Shown here in pieces: positions 1 to 10,595 of a DNA stretch of 52,087 nucleotides (its first letter is position 1; each line of letters opens with the position of its first letter). The stretch is taken from positions 1 through 52,087 of the forward strand of contig JAJZRD010000004.1 of the NCBI GenBank assembly GCA_021845945.1. Reading direction: 5' to 3'. A program made the translations under genes and the position numbers. The notes beneath the pieces were generated by a model, which worked only from the letters and a program-made list of their open reading frames with translations, had not been told where the DNA came from and ran no database searches. Source of the DNA: Chloroflexota bacterium. GTDB lineage: Bacteria > Chloroflexota > UBA6077.

Positions 1-30
1 CCCCGCAGACGATCCAGGCAACAAAAGCGA

Positions 31-95
31 CCTGTAGTAACGACTTCAGTCGTTCGCGACCCGAATGGACGAACGACTGAAGTCGTTACTACAGG
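31..95. repeat. Perfect inverted repeat, copy 1
   Basis: The arms at 31-55 and 71-95 are exact 25-base reverse complements around a 15-base loop. The core of the arm reads GTAGTAACGACTTCAGTCGT. A second, slightly degenerate copy lies at 16,056-16,114 between livH and livM, so this is an interspersed element and not a feature of the rRNA operon. It lies 3' of the hairpin that follows the 23S gene. Confidence 0.9.
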
Positions 96-112
96 GTTCT
101 CACGCAAGCGAA

Positions 113-144
113 GGGGCTCCGCCTGCTGAGGCAGGCGGAGCCCC
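113..144 (-). terminator. Strong hairpin after the 23S gene, probable operon end
   Basis: A perfect 14-bp stem (113-126 with 131-144) closes a TGAG loop; the stem begins GGGGCTCCGCCTGC. It lies about 50 bases after the 23S 3' end in the direction of transcription. There is no T-tract after it, so it is not a textbook intrinsic terminator; its position and strength make it the likely 3' boundary of the rRNA transcript. Confidence 0.6.
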
Positions 145-150
145 TCTCCA

Positions 151-176
151 CACCTTCACAACCAGATAACTTCCAT
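151..176 (-). other. 3' arm of the 23S precursor processing stem
   Basis: This 26-base stretch is complementary to 3,199-3,224, upstream of the 23S 5' end, with only two positions that form G-U pairs. In bacteria the sequences around 23S pair to form the RNase III substrate, so the two arms mark a processing stalk that is still intact. Confidence 0.8.
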
Positions 177-194
177 CCCGTCGAGCACCAGCTC

Positions 195-3177
<2,983 letters not shown>

Positions 3178-3322
3178 TACTGCTGACTCGTGAGCGGAAT
3201 GGAAGCTATCTGGTTGTAAAGGTGCGGGCCGACAGTGGTGAGAGGGCGAGGCGCCTCGAGAGAGGCGTGAGGGATTACTCGAACTGTCCGGCAACACGAG
3301 CGGGACTTAGCCCGTCGTGCCG
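3178..3322 (-). other. 16S-23S internal transcribed spacer, no tRNA
   Basis: This spacer of about 145 bases has no tRNA-like cloverleaf on either strand. It holds one arm of each precursor stem. 3,199-3,224 pairs with 151-176 around the 23S. 3,232-3,248 (ACAGTGGTGAGAGGGCG on the plus strand) is an exact 17-base complement of 4,889-4,905 in the 16S leader, and the pairing continues imperfectly toward the 16S ends (3,249-3,275 with about 4,865-4,888). Confidence 0.75.
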
Positions 3323-4865
3323 GAAAGGCACTTGCCGGCCGCACCTTCCGGTACGGCCACCTTGCTACGCCCGTATCCCTGATTACCGTCTCCACCCTCG
3401 CCCCACCGTCCTCGCTAACCTCACGGTTAGCGGGGGCAAGCAGGCCTTCGGGGGAGTCGGCATTCGGGACACGGCGGACTAGATGTGCGAGACCTAGGGA
3501 CACATTCACCGCCGTATGGCTGACCGGCGGTTACTAGCGGCTCCACGTTCATGCAGGCGAGTTGCAGCCTGCAATCCCAACTGAGACCGGCTTTTTGGGT
3601 TTAGCTCCGCCTCGCGGCTTGGCATCCCTTTGTACCGGTCATTGTAGCACGTGTGAAGCCCAGGGCATTAAGGCCATGCCGACTGGTCGTCGTCCCCTCC
3701 TTCCTCCGGGTTTCCCGGCGGTCCCGCTAGAGGGTCCCTCACTGAGGAGGGACAACTAACAGCGAGGGTTTCGCTCGTTCTGGGGCTGAGCCCAACGTCT
3801 CACGACACGAGCTGACGGCAGCCATTCAGCCCCTGTGTCGGCTCCCGCCTTTACGGGTCGTTCCCGTTTCCGGGTCCTACTTCCGGCATCCAGCCCTGGT
3901 AAGGTTCTACGGTCAGGTTCGGATTAACCCACGTGCTCCGCCGCTGGTGTAGATCTTCGTCAATTCCTTTGGGTTTCAGCCTTGCGGCCGTAGTTCCCCA
4001 GGCGGGGCACTTAGCGCGTTAGCTGCGACCTAGAGGGGGTCAACGCCCCCCGGGTCTAGTGCCCATCGTTTACTGCGTGGACTACCGGGGTTTCCTAATC
4101 CCGTTCGCTCCCCACGCCTTCGCGCCTCAGCGTCAGGAACAGTCTAGGAGGCCGCCTTCGCTACTGGGGTTCTTCCCGGTATCATCGCATTTCACCGCTA
4201 CTCCGGGAGTTCCACCTCCTCCGGCTGCCCTCATAGCGATACGGTATCGGCCGCCCTTCCCCGGTTGAGCCGGGGGCTTTCACGGCCGACGGGTACCACC
4301 GCCTACGCGCTCTTTACGCCCAGTTAGACCGGACAACGCTTGCCCCCCACGTATTGTCGCGAATGCTGACACGTAGTTGTTCGGGGCTTATTCGCCGGGT
4401 ACCGTCAAGCCCCAACGGGGGCCTTCTTCCCCGGCAAAAGGAGTTTACGACCCGAAGGCCTTCCTCCTCCACGCGGCGTCGCTGCGTCAGGCTTTCGCCC
4501 ATTGCGCAAGATCCCCTGCTGCTGCCTCCCGTAGGAGTCGGGGCCATGTCTCAGTCCCCGTCTGGCTGGCCGTCCTCTCAGACCAGCTACCCGTTATCGG
4601 TTTGGTGGGCCGTTACCCCGCCAACTGCCTGATGGGGCGCGGGTCCCTCCCCAAACGCCGTCTGGGCTTTAGCCGCCGGGCCTAGTACCCGGAGGCCACA
4701 TGGGGGATTTACCGGCCTTTCGGCCGAATGTCCCCCGCTTGGGGGCAGGTTGCCCACGTGTTACTCAAACGTCTGCCACTGGCCGGCTTTCACCGGCCCG
4801 TTCGACTTGCATGCATGAAGCACGCCGCCAGCGTTCGTCCTGGGCCAGGATCGAACCCATCAGAG
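3323..4865 (-). rRNA. 16S ribosomal RNA (divergent, non-canonical decoding centre)
   Basis: The reverse complement aligns along its whole length with 16S: a 27F-like start (GGTTCGATCCTGGCCCAG), the 338 and 785 primer regions, and helix 45 with its GGAA tetraloop. Length is about 1,540. Sites that are normally invariant differ. The 530 loop reads GUGUCAGCAUUCGCGACAA (C518U, G524U, C525U, G530A, U531C), with G506A and C507A restoring the pseudoknot pairs. The 1404-1412 strand reads CGCCGUGUC and the 1488-1497 strand GAUACGGGCG, so A1492 and A1493 become C and G while the flanking pairs covary. The 964-972 loop reads AACCUGACC for AUGCAACGC. The 3' tail after GGUGCGGC is CGGCAAGUGCCUUUCC in place of UGGAUCACCUCCUUUC, so the CCUCC anti-SD is absent. 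Numbering is by eye against E. coli. Confidence 0.9.
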
Positions 4866-5306
4866 TGACGCCTCTCGTCGAGATGCCGCGCCCTCTCACC
4901 ACTGTTCGGCTGTTAAGGTTCGCGCCGGTCGCTCCGGCGACCGTTGCGTCTTATGTCAAGCGCACGTCCCGTGCCACCGGTTCCCTCTGCCGCTTCCCCC
5001 TCGCGGGGGTTTCTCGTCCCCCCCATTCGGGGGATCCTGACCGCCAACCGGTGCCGGAAAAACCCCCAGTGTCGCACAGGCCATGCCATGGGATTCGCCG
5101 CGATTCCCGGGGTTTCCATCGCACGGTGGCTCGCCCTCCCGCCTCCTCGGTCGCGGGGGTGGCATGAGACTGGGCCAGGTGCTAGGATCGTGGGTGCCCC
5201 CGCCTCCTCGGTCGCGCGGGTGGCATGCTCGTTGCTCAGCAGCTTTCTGCCTTCAGCGGTCAGCCTGGATCCCCTGCTGAAAGCTGATGGCTGAACGCTG
5301 ACAGCT
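4866..5306. promoter_or_regulatory. rRNA leader and divergent promoter region
   Basis: This 440-base gap separates the 16S 5' end (minus) from the BON gene (plus). It holds the leader arm of the 16S processing stem (4,889-4,905), a hairpin with 7-bp arms CGGTCGC/GCGACCG at 4,926-4,943, and a TTGACA hexamer on the minus strand at 4,954-4,959. No convincing -10 element lies 16-18 bases from that hexamer, so I do not call the promoter. A direct repeat lies at 5,140-5,227, and a GCTGATGGCTGAACGCTGAC-type interspersed repeat at about 5,283-5,306. Confidence 0.5.
5140..5227. repeat. Two 27-bp direct repeats, 61 bp apart
   Basis: 5,140-5,166 and 5,201-5,227 differ at one base; both contain GCCTCCTCGGTCGCG followed by GGGTGGCATG. 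They are upstream of the rRNA leader and upstream of the BON gene. They could be a duplicated protein-binding site for the rRNA promoter region or a plain tandem duplication; nothing in the sequence decides this. Confidence 0.7.
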
Positions 5307-6008
5307 GTGGAAACGCCGATGGCTGAACGGTTGACGGACGATAAGATAGCCTCTGAGGTACGGCACGCCCTGGACCACGATTCCCGCCTCCGACCGGAGG
5401 GGATATCGGTCCAGGTGCAGCGGGGTGTGGTGACCCTAACCGGAACGGTCGGCCGCTACGTCGACAAGATGGTGGCCGCCGAGGATGCCTGGCGGACCAA
5501 GGGAGTGGCCGAGGTGAGGAACGGGCTCCAGGTCAAGCCCGACCTGCTCCGGCCGGCCGACGAGATCGCCGCGGACATCGCCACGGCTCTGGCCGGCGAC
5601 CCCCGAGTGGATGATCGGGGCGTGGTGGTCAATGTGGCCGAGGGGATAGTGCGGCTGTCCGGCACCGTCTCCAGCGAGGCGGAGCGCAGGGCCGCCGAGG
5701 ATGACAGCTGGCGAACGGACGGGGTGGTGGACGTCTCCAACGAGCTCACCATCTCCGCGGACCGGCGGCGCCCGGATCACGAGATAGAGCAGGACGTGAG
5801 GGCAGCGCTGGATAGCGACGCCCGCATCTCCGATCCCACCCAGATCACGGCGAAATCGGTGGCCGGCACCCTCCGCCTTCAGGGCACCGTGGCCAGCGTC
5901 GAGGAGCGCCAGGCGGCCGAGAGGGATGGCTGGTACACCGCCGGAGTCGTCTACGTGGAGAACCTGCTGACCATCGCTGGAAGACGGCAGCGGCCGGCGG
6001 CGGCCTGA
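5307..6008 (+). CDS. Triple BON-domain protein
   Basis: This 233-residue protein consists of three consecutive BON domains (about residues 10-75, 83-150 and 156-226). Each follows the pattern of a charged helix, then V-x-G-x-V-x-L-x-G-T-V and a second helix ending in G-V-x-x-V-x-N. BON domains are thought to bind phospholipid or other surfaces; OsmY-type proteins carry two and act in the envelope under osmotic stress. No signal peptide is visible, so this copy is probably cytoplasmic. The listed start is GTG; an ATG at 5,319 is equally possible, and neither has a good ribosome binding site. The gene ends 10 bases before dcd on the same strand, so the two are probably cotranscribed, divergently from the rRNA operon. 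Confidence 0.85.
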   Translation: METPMAERLTDDKIASEVRHALDHDSRLRPEGISVQVQRGVVTLTGTVGRYVDKMVAAEDAWRTKGVAEVRNGLQVKPDLLRPADEIAADIATALAGDPRVDDRGVVVNVAEGIVRLSGTVSSEAERRAAEDDSWRTDGVVDVSNELTISADRRRPDHEIEQDVRAALDSDARISDPTQITAKSVAGTLRLQGTVASVEERQAAERDGWYTAGVVYVENLLTIAGRRQRPAAA

Positions 6009-6018
6009 GAGGACGAGC

Positions 6019-6531
6019 ATGTCGATACTGACCCACGACGAGATCCTGAGGCTGATCCGGGAGGGATCCATCCGGATAGAGCCCTTCTCCGAGGATCAGG
6101 TAGGCCCGGCCTCGGTGGACCTGCACCTGGACAACAAGTTCCGGGTCTTCCGGGCCCTGCCCCACATCCACCCGGTCACCGAGGACGCCAGCTTCGAGGA
6201 CCTCACGGAGCTGATCGAGGTGGACGACCATCTGCTGCTGATGCCGGGCCAGGCCGTCCACGGGATCACCGTCGAGCGGATAACCCTACCCGACAGCCTG
6301 TGTGGCTGGCTGGAGGGGCGGAGCCGCTTCGCCCGGGTGGGGCTGATGGTCCACATGACGGCCAGCTTCATGCAGCCGGGCATCTCCAACAAGCAGGTGC
6401 TGGAGATGATCAACGTGGGACCGGTACCCCTGGCCATCTACCCTGGCACCGCCATCTGCCAGTTCATCTTCCAGGAGTGCAAGGGGCGTGCCCACTACCA
6501 CGGCCGCTTCGAGAACCAGGTGATGCCCTGA
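6019..6531 (+). CDS. dcd: dCTP deaminase
   Basis: This 170-residue protein matches the trimeric dCTP deaminase/dUTPase fold, which converts dCTP to dUTP plus ammonia and so feeds dTMP synthesis. Visible signatures are VGPASVDLHLDN near residue 28, LEGRSRFARVGLMVHMTA near 98 (the GRSS-type phosphate-binding motif), VLEMINVG near 128 with the catalytic-type Glu, and PGTAICQFIFQ near 142. The GISNKQ insertion before the Glu resembles archaeal and deep-branching bacterial enzymes. Start chosen: ATG behind AGAGGACGAGC. Whether it also hydrolyses dUTP (bifunctional type) cannot be told by eye. Confidence 0.9.
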   Translation: MSILTHDEILRLIREGSIRIEPFSEDQVGPASVDLHLDNKFRVFRALPHIHPVTEDASFEDLTELIEVDDHLLLMPGQAVHGITVERITLPDSLCGWLEGRSRFARVGLMVHMTASFMQPGISNKQVLEMINVGPVPLAIYPGTAICQFIFQECKGRAHYHGRFENQVMP

Positions 6532-6809
6532 CCGGACGCGGGGACACGGAGACGCGGAGAAGGACGAACAGGATAGACAGGATTGTCAGGATTGTCAGGA
6601 TAGACACCACTGCTTCGCCACGGTGAAGGTGATGGGTACTGTCATGCTGAGCGAAGCGAAGCATCTCCCTGCGGCCGGAGATCCTTCGCTATCACTCAGG
6701 ATGACACCTAATTGCTCAGGATGACACCTATCAGGATCTACGTGTCGGAGCAGTACGGCTTATTCCTGAATATCCTGCATATTCTGTTTGGTTTCTCCTC
6801 CGTCGGGAG
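6532..6809. repeat. Intergenic repeat cluster between dcd and tctA
   Basis: No gene is seen. It contains short tandem units (GGATAGACAGGATTGTCAGG near 6,570-6,605), an element GTCATGCTGAGCGAAGCGAA near 6,643 whose relatives occur at 33,290-33,405, and a doubled CTCAGGATGACACCTA at about 6,696-6,731. A weak hairpin (GAATAT/ATATTC, about 6,767-6,783) lies after the convergent tctA stop and could help end both transcripts. Confidence 0.6.
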
Positions 6810-8306
6810 CTACGCCGCTTCGGTCTTCCGGCCCCTGCTCATCAGCTTCGGGTAGACCGGGGTCAGCCAGATGGCTATGGTGATGAGCCCCAGCACGGCC
6901 GCCACCGGCCGGCTGAAGAAGAGCGTCATGTCCCAGTTAGTCTTGATCATGCTGAACATGAAGTTCTTTTCCAGGATCGGCCCCAGCACCAGCCCCAGCA
7001 CCACCGGCGCCACAGGCACCCCGTTGATCTCGAGGTAGTACCCCACTACCCCCATGGCCAGCATCACCCCCACGTCGAAGAGGGAGTTGTTGATGGCGAA
7101 GGCGCCCACGATGCAGAACATCACGATGGCTGGCAGCAGAACGTTCCGCGGCACCCTCAGGATGTAGGTGGAACCCTTGATGGCCAGGTAGCCGAAGAGA
7201 ACCATCAGGATGTTCGCCAGGATGAAGGAGAAGTAGACCGAGTAGATGATGTCCGGGTGCTCGTCGAAGATCGCCGGTCCGGGCCGCAACCCCTTCATGA
7301 ACAGCACGCCGATCACGATGGCGGTGATGGAGTCGCCGGGGATGCCGAAGACCAGGGCAGGCACCCAGGCGCCACCGAGGGCCGAGTTGTTGGCGGTTCC
7401 GGCGTCCACGATGGGCTCGATGTGGCCGGTGCCGAACTTCTCCGGCTCCTTCGTGCGCTGCCGGGAGATGGCGGTAGCCAGCCACGCGGCGATGTCGGCA
7501 CCGGCGCCGGGCATGATGCCGACGATCACACCCAGGATGCCCGAGCGCAGCATGTTGCCCCGGTATCGCCAGAGGACCTTCCCCACCCCTTGGAATATGT
7601 TCTCGGCCTTCACCTTGACCGGCTTAAACGTCACGTCCCCGCTCAGTACGTTGCGGATGACTTCCGCCACCCCAAAGAGGCCGATCATGGCGGGAATGAA
7701 GTCGACGCCGTTCAACAGCTCCACCTCACCGAAGGTGAAGCGAGGAAACCCCAGGGTGATGTCCAGCCCGACCGTGGAGAACAGCAGCCCCAGCAGTACG
7801 GCGATACCGGCCTTAGCCTGAGACTCCGAGGCCACCATGATGGTAGCCGACAGCCCCATGGCCGCCATCCAGAAGTACTCGAAGGAGGTGAACTGAAGGG
7901 CCACCTCCGCCAGCAGCGAGGCCGCCACCATCAGGCAGATGGCACCTCCGAGGCCTCCGATCGCCGAGCTGACCACGTCGACCCCCAGGACCAGTTCCCC
8001 ATGGCCCCTCTGGGTCATCTTGTAGGACTCGTCCGTGTAGGCCGCTGAGGCAGGAGTGCCCGGTATGCGCACCAGGGCGGCCGGGATATCGCCCGCGAAG
8101 ATCGCCATGGCCGACACCGTAACCATGGCGACCAGGGCCGGAATGGGATCCATAAAGAAGGTAAAGGGCACCAGGAGGGCCACCGCCATGGTGGCGGTGA
8201 GACCTGGGATGGCGCCGAAGAGCAACCCCAGCGCCGACGCTAGAACGATGGTGATGATTATGGTGGGATCCGCCAGATGGCTGATCCCGCTCAGAGCAGC
8301 CTCCAT
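6810..8306 (-). CDS. tctA: Tripartite tricarboxylate transporter, large permease TctA
   Basis: The product is 498 residues long, the usual TctA length, with about 11-12 hydrophobic segments across the whole chain. The N-terminal ALGLLFGAIPGLTATMAVAL and the later MPGAGADIAAW are characteristic TctA loops that resemble the duplicated halves of the family. It is the large membrane component of a secondary transporter that takes up citrate-like or other carboxylates from the binding protein TctC. The gene follows tctB after 1 base (tctB stop at 8,308), so the two are translationally coupled. It ends the operon in TAG. The substrate cannot be predicted from the permease. Confidence 0.95.
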   Translation of the reverse strand: MEAALSGISHLADPTIIITIVLASALGLLFGAIPGLTATMAVALLVPFTFFMDPIPALVAMVTVSAMAIFAGDIPAALVRIPGTPASAAYTDESYKMTQRGHGELVLGVDVVSSAIGGLGGAICLMVAASLLAEVALQFTSFEYFWMAAMGLSATIMVASESQAKAGIAVLLGLLFSTVGLDITLGFPRFTFGEVELLNGVDFIPAMIGLFGVAEVIRNVLSGDVTFKPVKVKAENIFQGVGKVLWRYRGNMLRSGILGVIVGIMPGAGADIAAWLATAISRQRTKEPEKFGTGHIEPIVDAGTANNSALGGAWVPALVFGIPGDSITAIVIGVLFMKGLRPGPAIFDEHPDIIYSVYFSFILANILMVLFGYLAIKGSTYILRVPRNVLLPAIVMFCIVGAFAINNSLFDVGVMLAMGVVGYYLEINGVPVAPVVLGLVLGPILEKNFMFSMIKTNWDMTLFFSRPVAAVLGLITIAIWLTPVYPKLMSRGRKTEAA

Positions 8307-8307
8307 G

Positions 8308-8754
8308 TCACCCTCCCAGGATACCAGGCGGTAATGGGACTCGCAGCACTTTCTCGAAGAGCACCATGCTGAACAGTGCTATGGCCACGGCGGCCGGCAA
8401 TCCGACCCGAAGGCGGACCTTCATCATCAGCATCATGCCCAGCATGATGACGGTAGCCGTGATCAAGAAGCCCAGCTTATGCACGAAGGCCACGTATAGG
8501 GCGATACCCACCAGCACCCCGCCGGCCTTGAGAATCGCTACCGGTTCGTAGTGATTCTCCTCCGCTGCATGAGGCCGCGTGGATTGCACGATGACAATGA
8601 GCCCAAAGATGACCAGGAGCACCCCGAGGATCTGGGGGAAGAGGGCCGGCCCGGGCGATCCATCGGCCATCTTTGGAAAGCTCAGGGTATCCAGGAAAGC
8701 GGCAGCGCCCAGGACTGCAGCCGCGCCCCCAAGAATTGTGTCGGAAAGCTTCAT
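8308..8754 (-). CDS. tctB: Tripartite tricarboxylate transporter, small permease TctB
   Basis: The product has 148 residues and four predicted membrane segments, starting MKLSDTILGGAAAVLGAAAF. The open frame extends further upstream, but this ATG has a GGGAGAA ribosome binding site and the upstream residues look non-coding. TctB is poorly conserved in sequence; the call rests on size, topology, the FPQILGVLLVIFGL segment and position between tctC and tctA. It partners TctA in the membrane. Confidence 0.9.
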   Translation of the reverse strand: MKLSDTILGGAAAVLGAAAFLDTLSFPKMADGSPGPALFPQILGVLLVIFGLIVIVQSTRPHAAEENHYEPVAILKAGGVLVGIALYVAFVHKLGFLITATVIMLGMMLMMKVRLRVGLPAAVAIALFSMVLFEKVLRVPLPPGILGG

Positions 8755-8877
8755 CGTAGTTCTCCCAGCTGGCCAGGCCGAATGTCTGAGAATCATTCCA
8801 GCGAATCCGTCTTGTGCCCCCCGGGGCCATGGCAAGGAGTCCTTGCCATGGCCCCGACAGGAAGGCAAGCTTTCCTC

Positions 8878-9954
8878 TTAGCTGACCAGCCCGGTCTCCT
8901 TCATGATCTTGCCCATGGTGTCGTCGGTCTCGTTCATGAACTTGCCGAACTCCTTGGAGTCGCGCCACTTCACGCCGAAGCTGCCCTTGGTCATGAAATC
9001 CTTGAACTCGGCCGAGTTGAACACCTTCTTCAGCGCCGCCTCGTAGCCGGCGACGATCTCGGGCTTGGTGTTCTTGGGAAGGCCGAAGCCGCGCCAGGCA
9101 CCCATCACCCAGTTGATGCCCTGCTCCTTGAGGGTCGGGACGTCGGGGAAGTTGGGCAGCCGGTCATCCGCCATTATGCCCAGCGCCCTGACCTTCTTGG
9201 CCTCGATCAGCGATCGGCCCTCCGGCAGGCTGGCCGTTACCACCTGGATGCCGCCGGAGATCAACTCCTGCAGGGCCGGAGCTGCCCCTTCGGATGGAAC
9301 CCAAGGCATGGCATCCACCGGAAGCCCGGCGGTCTTGAGCATGCCCGCTCGAGCCAGGTCCCAGATACCACCCTTACCGGTACCCGAGCCCTTCAGCTTG
9401 CCGGGGTTCGCCTTCGCTTCATCCAGCAACTCCTTGACGGTCTTCCAGGAGGCTTCGGCCTTCACCTGGACGCCCGCCGCGTCGAAGTTCACCTGGCCGA
9501 TGGGGGCGAAGTCCTTGGGTCCCACCTTGGCCAGACCCATCCAGTGCATCATGGCGATCTCGACGGTCACGATGGTGAAGGTGTGGCCGTCGGGATCGGC
9601 CGTGGCACCGGCCGTGTGGCCCACGGCACCGCCGCCGCCGGTGCGGTTCACCACGTTGACCGGCTGGCCGAACTCCTTCTCCAGGAGAGTCGCCACCATT
9701 CGGGCCACCTGGTCGGTGCCTCCGCCCGCCGCCCAGGGGCAGATCATGGTAACGGGCCTGGTCGGCTTGAAGGTGGCTGCTGCAGCCGCGGGGGCAGAAG
9801 TAGCAGCAGGCGCCGCGGGCGCCGACGTGGCAGCCGGCGCGGCGGCCTTGGCAGCGGTAGGCTGCGCTGCGGGTGCGGCGGCCTGGCTGCACCCAGCCAG
9901 GATCACGCCACCCGAGCCCAGTGCGAGCAGCCGGATAAAGTCTCGGCGCGTCAT
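8878..9954 (-). CDS. tctC: Tricarboxylate-binding lipoprotein TctC
   Basis: This extracytoplasmic solute receptor of the Bug/TctC family is about 358 residues. It begins MTRRDFIRLLALGSGG, a twin-arginine-type leader, followed by the lipobox LAGC (Cys 22), then an Ala/Pro/Thr-rich linker of about 45 residues, a surface tether typical of Chloroflexota lipoproteins. The binding domain starts at RPVTMICPWAAGGGTDQVAR, the family hallmark. Start is uncertain: in-frame ATG at 9,981 and TTG at 9,966 lie upstream. The TTG has a GAGGAGG site 6 bases before it; the listed ATG has AAGGA 4 bases before it and gives the cleanest signal peptide. It is first in the tctCBA unit, with a 123-bp gap before tctB. 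Confidence 0.92.
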   Translation of the reverse strand: MTRRDFIRLLALGSGGVILAGCSQAAAPAAQPTAAKAAAPAATSAPAAPAATSAPAAAAATFKPTRPVTMICPWAAGGGTDQVARMVATLLEKEFGQPVNVVNRTGGGGAVGHTAGATADPDGHTFTIVTVEIAMMHWMGLAKVGPKDFAPIGQVNFDAAGVQVKAEASWKTVKELLDEAKANPGKLKGSGTGKGGIWDLARAGMLKTAGLPVDAMPWVPSEGAAPALQELISGGIQVVTASLPEGRSLIEAKKVRALGIMADDRLPNFPDVPTLKEQGINWVMGAWRGFGLPKNTKPEIVAGYEAALKKVFNSAEFKDFMTKGSFGVKWRDSKEFGKFMNETDDTMGKIMKETGLVS

Positions 9955-9981
9955 TGAGTCCTTCAACGGTAACCTCCTCAT

Positions 9982-10595
9982 GGTATTTTCGGCAGGATGT
10001 GACCTTGATGCGAAAACCGCGAAGAGACGCTACCTCCTCGAGGTTGATGCCGGGATCCCAGGGCCGAGAGGACGGCACCGTGGAGGAGGCCGGGGGATAG
10101 CGGTCGACCAAACGTCGCGGGGACGCTGCAGGGGAAGGTGACCCGGGGTGATCGCAACCGCTAGCCTGCACCCGTGTGGCTGATGCGGGACGGATTCCAC
10201 CGTCCGCCCATCGACGCCGGCACTGGAGGTGTGATTACCCGTTGCGCCCCGAGGCACCTGGACCATCCGCTGTCGGGACCTCCTTGAAAGAAGGGGGTGC
10301 AATGAGGTAGGGCCAACTCCGGCGGGTGAGGGAAGAGTCGCGCGGACCCTACAGGAATGATGACAGCTTAGTCTTGGTCGCGATGTGCAGCTGCGAGTGA
10401 GCGTAGCAGGTTCATTTACTCTGGTCAACCTGCGGATCCAGGGGAAAGCATCCCGTCCAGAGGGATGCGATTGCCCCCCTTCGGTAGTCCATTCCACCGT
10501 CCGGATGGACGGGACGAAACCCTGCCGGTGCAATCGCCGATGGGTGCCTCGCCCGCCGCGCCCTCAGCTCTCGCCTCCTGGAAAAAGGAAACCGC
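9982..10595. other. Long gap between ftcD and tctC
   Basis: I see no gene in these 610 bases. On the minus strand it would be the 5' region of tctC. A 12-base motif, GGACGGTGGAAT, occurs twice (about 10,192-10,203 and 10,496-10,507, minus strand), and CCCTAC/GTAGGG ends bracket about 10,305-10,354. Both may belong to structured leader RNA, but I could not match a known riboswitch class. Confidence 0.4.

Noticed and set aside
3323..4865. Plain neutral pseudogene as the explanation for the odd 16S
   Set aside because: Paired changes in helix 44 and the 530 pseudoknot and intact processing stems do not fit simple decay; it remains possible as a late event.
10190..10510. GGTGGAA-type motifs before tctC that resemble a T-box
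   Set aside because: The consensus AGGGTGGNACCGCG is not met, no specifier stem is seen, and tctCBA is not a usual T-box target.
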